NCBI GenBank assembly: GCA_029259875.1
Contig: JAJDEK010000080.1
Coordinates: 1 to 11,106 of the forward strand
DNA: 11,106 bases
Origin: Planctomycetaceae bacterium
GTDB taxonomy: Bacteria > Planctomycetota > Planctomycetia > Planctomycetales > Planctomycetaceae
Direction: 5' to 3'
The notes beneath the pieces are model-generated. The model made no database searches, was not told the origin of the DNA, and was given only the letters and a program-made list of their open reading frames with translations. Below are positions 8,767-11,106 of the stretch, in pieces; position 1 is the stretch's first letter; every line of letters starts with the position of its first letter. Both the position numbers and the translations under genes were made by a program.

Positions 8767-10068
8767 ATGATAATCGCATTTATTGATACCCTCCCAATTT
8801 GGTTTCCAGGATCATTAGCGTTATTCGCTTTGACATGTGCTTCCGGTTTTTTTTCAGGGAGTGAGACTGCGATATTTTATCTTTCGCGAGATGAACTCAG
8901 ACAGTTCAGCAAAGGTAAACCAAGTGAGCAGATCATCGCGACATTAGCTGCTGACGCAGACCGACTGCTAACCGCCGTCCTCTTTTGGAATCTATTAATA
9001 AACTTGTCGTATTTTGCGGTCGCGGGTGTGATTGCCAAGAGGCTGGCCGATGCTGGGATGACAGTGGCAGCAGGTTTTTTCAGCGTGGGAAGTCTACTGG
9101 CTATCATTCTGTTTGGTGAAGTGCTTCCCAAAAGCCTTTCTATTGTTTTCCGCAAAAGAATCGCGGTCAGTGTGAGTTGGCCATTAGCCATTTCAGTTCG
9201 ACTTCTCGACCCCGTGATTCCCTTTTTACAGAATATTAGTAAATTGATGCGGCGGACGTTTTGGCCAAATATCGAGAAAGAACCCTATTTACATTCTGAA
9301 GATTTGGAACGGGCCGTCGATGCATCGGGAGCCAGTGAAGAGGTGATTCGCCATGAGCGGCAAATTCTGCATAACATTTTGGATCTTTCAGAAATGTTAG
9401 TAGAAGAAGCGATGCGACCAAGAGGGACCTACTTCACTTTTAATGCGCCTTTGAAATTAGACGACCTGAAGAAAATTACTCCCAACACAGATTACCTTAT
9501 TTTAAGGAAAAGTGAGAGTGATTCGGATGAGATTGACCGGATTATTTCCCTGTCTGACTTATCTTCGTTTACAGAAAAGACTCTGAATCAAAATTCAAAA
9601 CGAATCATTCATGTCCCCTGGTGTGCAAACCTTTCTGACGTCTTTTCAAGATTTCAGATGGAAAATTGTCGCTTTGCTTCAGTCGTTGATGAATATGGTG
9701 AGACCATCGGCATTGTGACGTTCGAAGACATTATTGACACGATTGTTTCACCTGAACCAAGCCGAGCAAAACGAATATTGCGACGTGAACCAGTCCGTGA
9801 AGTGCAGTCGGGTGTCTATCATGTCGAGGGAATCACAACTCTGCGCTACCTGTGTCGCAAATTGCAGCAAGACTATGAAATTGCTGACGATGGATTATTA
9901 ACGGTCGCTGGAATGTTTCATGAAAAACTGGAACGAATTCCTGAAGTGGGTGATCTTTGTGATTGGCAGGGATTTCAGTTGGAAGTGATTGAAGTTCGTA
10001 AATTGGGGCATTTGGTTGCTGAGCTAAAAGAAGTAGAGCCCATCAATGAAAAAGTGGCAGAAGAATAG
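8767..10068 (+). CDS. CNNM/CorC-type membrane protein with CBS domains (hemolysin C family)
   Basis: The 433-residue product has the three-part build of CNNM/CorC proteins, several of which take part in magnesium (or cobalt) homeostasis at the cytoplasmic membrane; 'hemolysin' is a historical name. Residues 1-180 are the DUF21/CNNM membrane domain, with GFFSGSETAIF (27-37) on the first helix and LFGEVLPKSL around F116-K122 on the third. A CBS pair follows: the first unit (about 217-280, after EEAMRPR) is poorly conserved, while the second carries VVDEYGETIGIVTFEDIID (D308-E309-Y310-G311). From about 340 a CorC_HlyC domain (VYHVEGITTL, IADDGLLTVAGM, FQLEVIEV) completes the protein. Start is the only nearby ATG and gives the expected first helix, but no close Shine-Dalgarno is visible (AAGGA at 8741-8745 is 21 bases away), so translation may be coupled to the permease gene ending 18 bp upstream. 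Ion specificity cannot be read. Confidence 0.92.
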   Translation: MIIAFIDTLPIWFPGSLALFALTCASGFFSGSETAIFYLSRDELRQFSKGKPSEQIIATLAADADRLLTAVLFWNLLINLSYFAVAGVIAKRLADAGMTVAAGFFSVGSLLAIILFGEVLPKSLSIVFRKRIAVSVSWPLAISVRLLDPVIPFLQNISKLMRRTFWPNIEKEPYLHSEDLERAVDASGASEEVIRHERQILHNILDLSEMLVEEAMRPRGTYFTFNAPLKLDDLKKITPNTDYLILRKSESDSDEIDRIISLSDLSSFTEKTLNQNSKRIIHVPWCANLSDVFSRFQMENCRFASVVDEYGETIGIVTFEDIIDTIVSPEPSRAKRILRREPVREVQSGVYHVEGITTLRYLCRKLQQDYEIADDGLLTVAGMFHEKLERIPEVGDLCDWQGFQLEVIEVRKLGHLVAELKEVEPINEKVAEE

Positions 10069-10160
10069 CATTGTATGATTAGAACGATCTCAAGCCTGGT
10101 GATCTAATTATATTTGATGATAAGCTACGACGTATTAAGGCAGAGCGTGTAATTTCGGTT

Positions 10161-10412
10161 TTATTTTCGACGCTGTGTGAGGAGTGAATTCAGAAGACTC
10201 TCTGCAGTATCAAACACTTTTACGTTAGCCGCAGCCTGATGTTTGAGCTGTGGGAGATCCACAATTCCACTATTGATCAAGTGGCTGCTTTCCCCGGCCT
10301 CGCTTTCAATACCCGAGGCAACATTGCCTGCAATCTGTTCCATGCGCTGACCGATGCGATCAATGCTAGATAAAGCGGTATGCATTGCAGATGTGACAGA
10401 AGAAATTGCCAT
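10161..10412 (-). CDS. Small flagellar rod/hook-like protein (83 aa)
   Basis: I do not recognise a named gene, but both ends resemble flagellar axial (rod/hook) proteins. Residues 3-33 form an amphipathic helix, ISSVTSAMHTALSSI then RMEQIAGNVAS, like the N-terminal rod motif (alsgl...xxriexiaNNiAN). Residues 60-78, AAANVKVFDTAESLLNSLL, match the C-terminal motif of FlgB/C/G/E-type proteins (ANxKVixTadeML.tLL). The middle, which in FlgC or FlgG carries large domains, is only about 25 residues. The frame extends upstream to a start at 10475, but ATG 10412 is preferred because GGAG sits 6 bases before it and the family-like sequence begins there. It faces the CNNM/CorC gene tail-to-tail (92 bp, no convincing terminator). 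I recall similar short proteins in other bacteria annotated only as flagellar basal body rod C-terminal domain. Export through the flagellar secretion system is possible but not shown. Confidence 0.55.
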   Translation of the reverse strand: MAISSVTSAMHTALSSIDRIGQRMEQIAGNVASGIESEAGESSHLINSGIVDLPQLKHQAAANVKVFDTAESLLNSLLTQRRK

Positions 10413-10418
10413 CAAGGA

Positions 10419-10422
10419 CTCC
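10419..10422 (-). promoter_or_regulatory. Shine-Dalgarno deciding the start of the small flagellar-like gene
   Basis: Read on the minus strand, GGAG is followed by six bases and then ATG at 10412-10410. The alternative start 63 bases further upstream adds 21 residues (MFSTYLPDSIL...) that do not resemble the rod family. About 90 bp upstream of the ATG is an AT-rich tract (TATATATA, 10501-10508) that could belong to a promoter, but no good -35 is seen. Confidence 0.6.
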
Positions 10423-10632
10423 AGGTTTATGACAGCTCGCGATAGAATCGAATCAGGCAGATAAGTGGAGAACAATTCAACAAAGACCTGCCTTCTTCCT
10501 TATATATAGCATATCATCGGAACTCTGTTTGCATGGAATCAGGCAAGAGCAATTCCGTAGAAAGAAGGTCTCAAATTTGGCAAGTCTATAACGGTTTTAC
10601 CACATATTCTGGAAACAACAATGAAACCGAAT

Positions 10633-11106
10633 TTACTTCTTCCACATACCCGACCATAAATAAAAGGCGATAAAGGGCAAGCTGATTGTCGCAAGCATAA
10701 AGTTCCAAGGACTTGTTTGCGGGAAAACATAATTTTTCAATATGAATTGGTCGATTAAGATCGCGCCACAAAAGGCCCACCCACTAAAAATGAACGCCAG
10801 TTGTTTCTTTTCTTTCAGCTCATCAGGAGATAATTCATTCCTACCTCTAGAGGGCTTGGGGGTTTTAACTTTTTTCTCTGGCTTTGGTTTTGAGGAAGAT
10901 TTCTTCGTTGATTCATCAACAGAGTCTGCTTTCGCTTCCTGATCTCCGTCACTCGCTTGCGCTGCCACTGCATAATATTCAGCAATTGCTTGACTAATTG
11001 ATCGAGGAGTTGCCAGAACCCAGCGGGATGGAACCTGATACCGCAAACGAAGCTCGTCTTCCAAATCGTGTGTTGGCTGATCGGCACAGGCTACCAGTAA
11101 TACATC
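10633..11106 (-). CDS. GspE N-terminal-like domain protein with two C-terminal membrane helices (5' end missing)
   Basis: The reading frame stays open to the right edge, so the start lies outside and the last 157 residues are visible; the TTG at 11064 is an internal leucine. The first 45 visible residues (DVLLVACADQP, LRLRYQVPSRWVLATP, SISQAIAEYY) match the closing part of the N-terminal domain of type II secretion/type IV pilus ATPases (lxvAxaDPxd, el...g..v..vlA....I..AI..yY). Instead of a linker to a GspE ATPase core, a highly charged Lys/Pro/Ser-rich stretch follows (KPKPEKKVKTPKP), then two hydrophobic segments, AFIFSGWAFCGAILIDQFIL and FMLATISLPFIAFYLW, and the end GMWKK. The protein is therefore probably a membrane-anchored relative of the GspE N-terminal domain without motor activity, although the missing N-terminal part could hold other domains. 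It is separated from the small flagellar-like gene by 220 bp without visible genes. The domain assignment is from sequence pattern only. Confidence 0.58.
   Translation of the reverse strand, partial: DVLLVACADQPTHDLEDELRLRYQVPSRWVLATPRSISQAIAEYYAVAAQASDGDQEAKADSVDESTKKSSSKPKPEKKVKTPKPSRGRNELSPDELKEKKQLAFIFSGWAFCGAILIDQFILKNYVFPQTSPWNFMLATISLPFIAFYLWSGMWKK

Noticed and set aside
10079..10107. Interrupted inverted repeat (TTA, GATC / GATC, TAA) between the convergent genes as a shared terminator
   Set aside because: Stem is broken by a 4-nt bulge and has only seven pairs; no clear T-run on either strand.
10161..10475. Longer 104-residue version of the small flagellar-like protein
   Set aside because: The extra 21 residues do not fit the family and the internal ATG at 10412 has a well-placed GGAG.
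10539..10780. Two short minus-strand open frames next to and overlapping the GspE-N-like gene's end
   Set aside because: Both overlap the 3' end of a better-supported frame or rely on a non-conserved start; their sequences have no family pattern and no Shine-Dalgarno.
10742..10942. Plus-strand open frame with a Phe-rich product
   Set aside because: It is the antisense of the Lys-rich linker of the minus-strand gene; the composition is explained by that.

Overview
This window looks like a chromosomal stretch of a flagellated member of the Planctomycetota. I infer this from the protein styles: an SMC with a divergent hinge, a HEAT-repeat protein with a P-ring-like end, a self-duplicated ABC-2 permease, and a GspE-N-like membrane protein. 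There is no marker gene such as rRNA, so genus level is not supportable. Base composition is moderate to AT-leaning throughout, with no obvious jump that would suggest recent transfer. I see no tRNA, rRNA, CRISPR array, insertion sequence or phage gene.

Layout, left to right. Positions 1-1078 hold the 3' part of a plus-strand gene cut by the left edge: HEAT-like repeats, then a segment resembling the C-terminal end of the flagellar P-ring protein FlgI, then a Lys/Ser-rich tail. Positions 1177-5088 hold a complete smc gene (chromosome condensation) with an extra acidic segment near its C-terminal head. It is followed 72 bp later by moaC (molybdenum cofactor biosynthesis, 5161-5640). A 260-bp spacer with two hairpins separates these from a long-chain polyprenyl diphosphate synthase (5901-6893). 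After a 109-bp spacer with a perfect 8-bp hairpin come an ABC-2 type permease with a TTG start and two homologous halves (7003-8748) and, 18 bp later, a CNNM/CorC-type membrane protein with CBS domains (8767-10068). These last two are probably one transcript.

The right end is on the minus strand. A small gene (10161-10412) encodes an 83-residue protein with sequence hallmarks of both ends of flagellar rod/hook proteins. Beyond it is the 3' part of a gene running off the right edge (10633-11106). It encodes the end of a GspE N-terminal-like domain, a charged linker and two membrane helices.

The genes do not form one pathway: they are mostly housekeeping functions (chromosome organisation, cofactor and isoprenoid synthesis, membrane transport). 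I do not see a convincing new multi-gene system. The most unusual items are the mini flagellar-like protein, the GspE-N-like membrane protein, the P-ring-like HEAT protein, the fused duplicate permease and the two lineage-specific departures in SMC.
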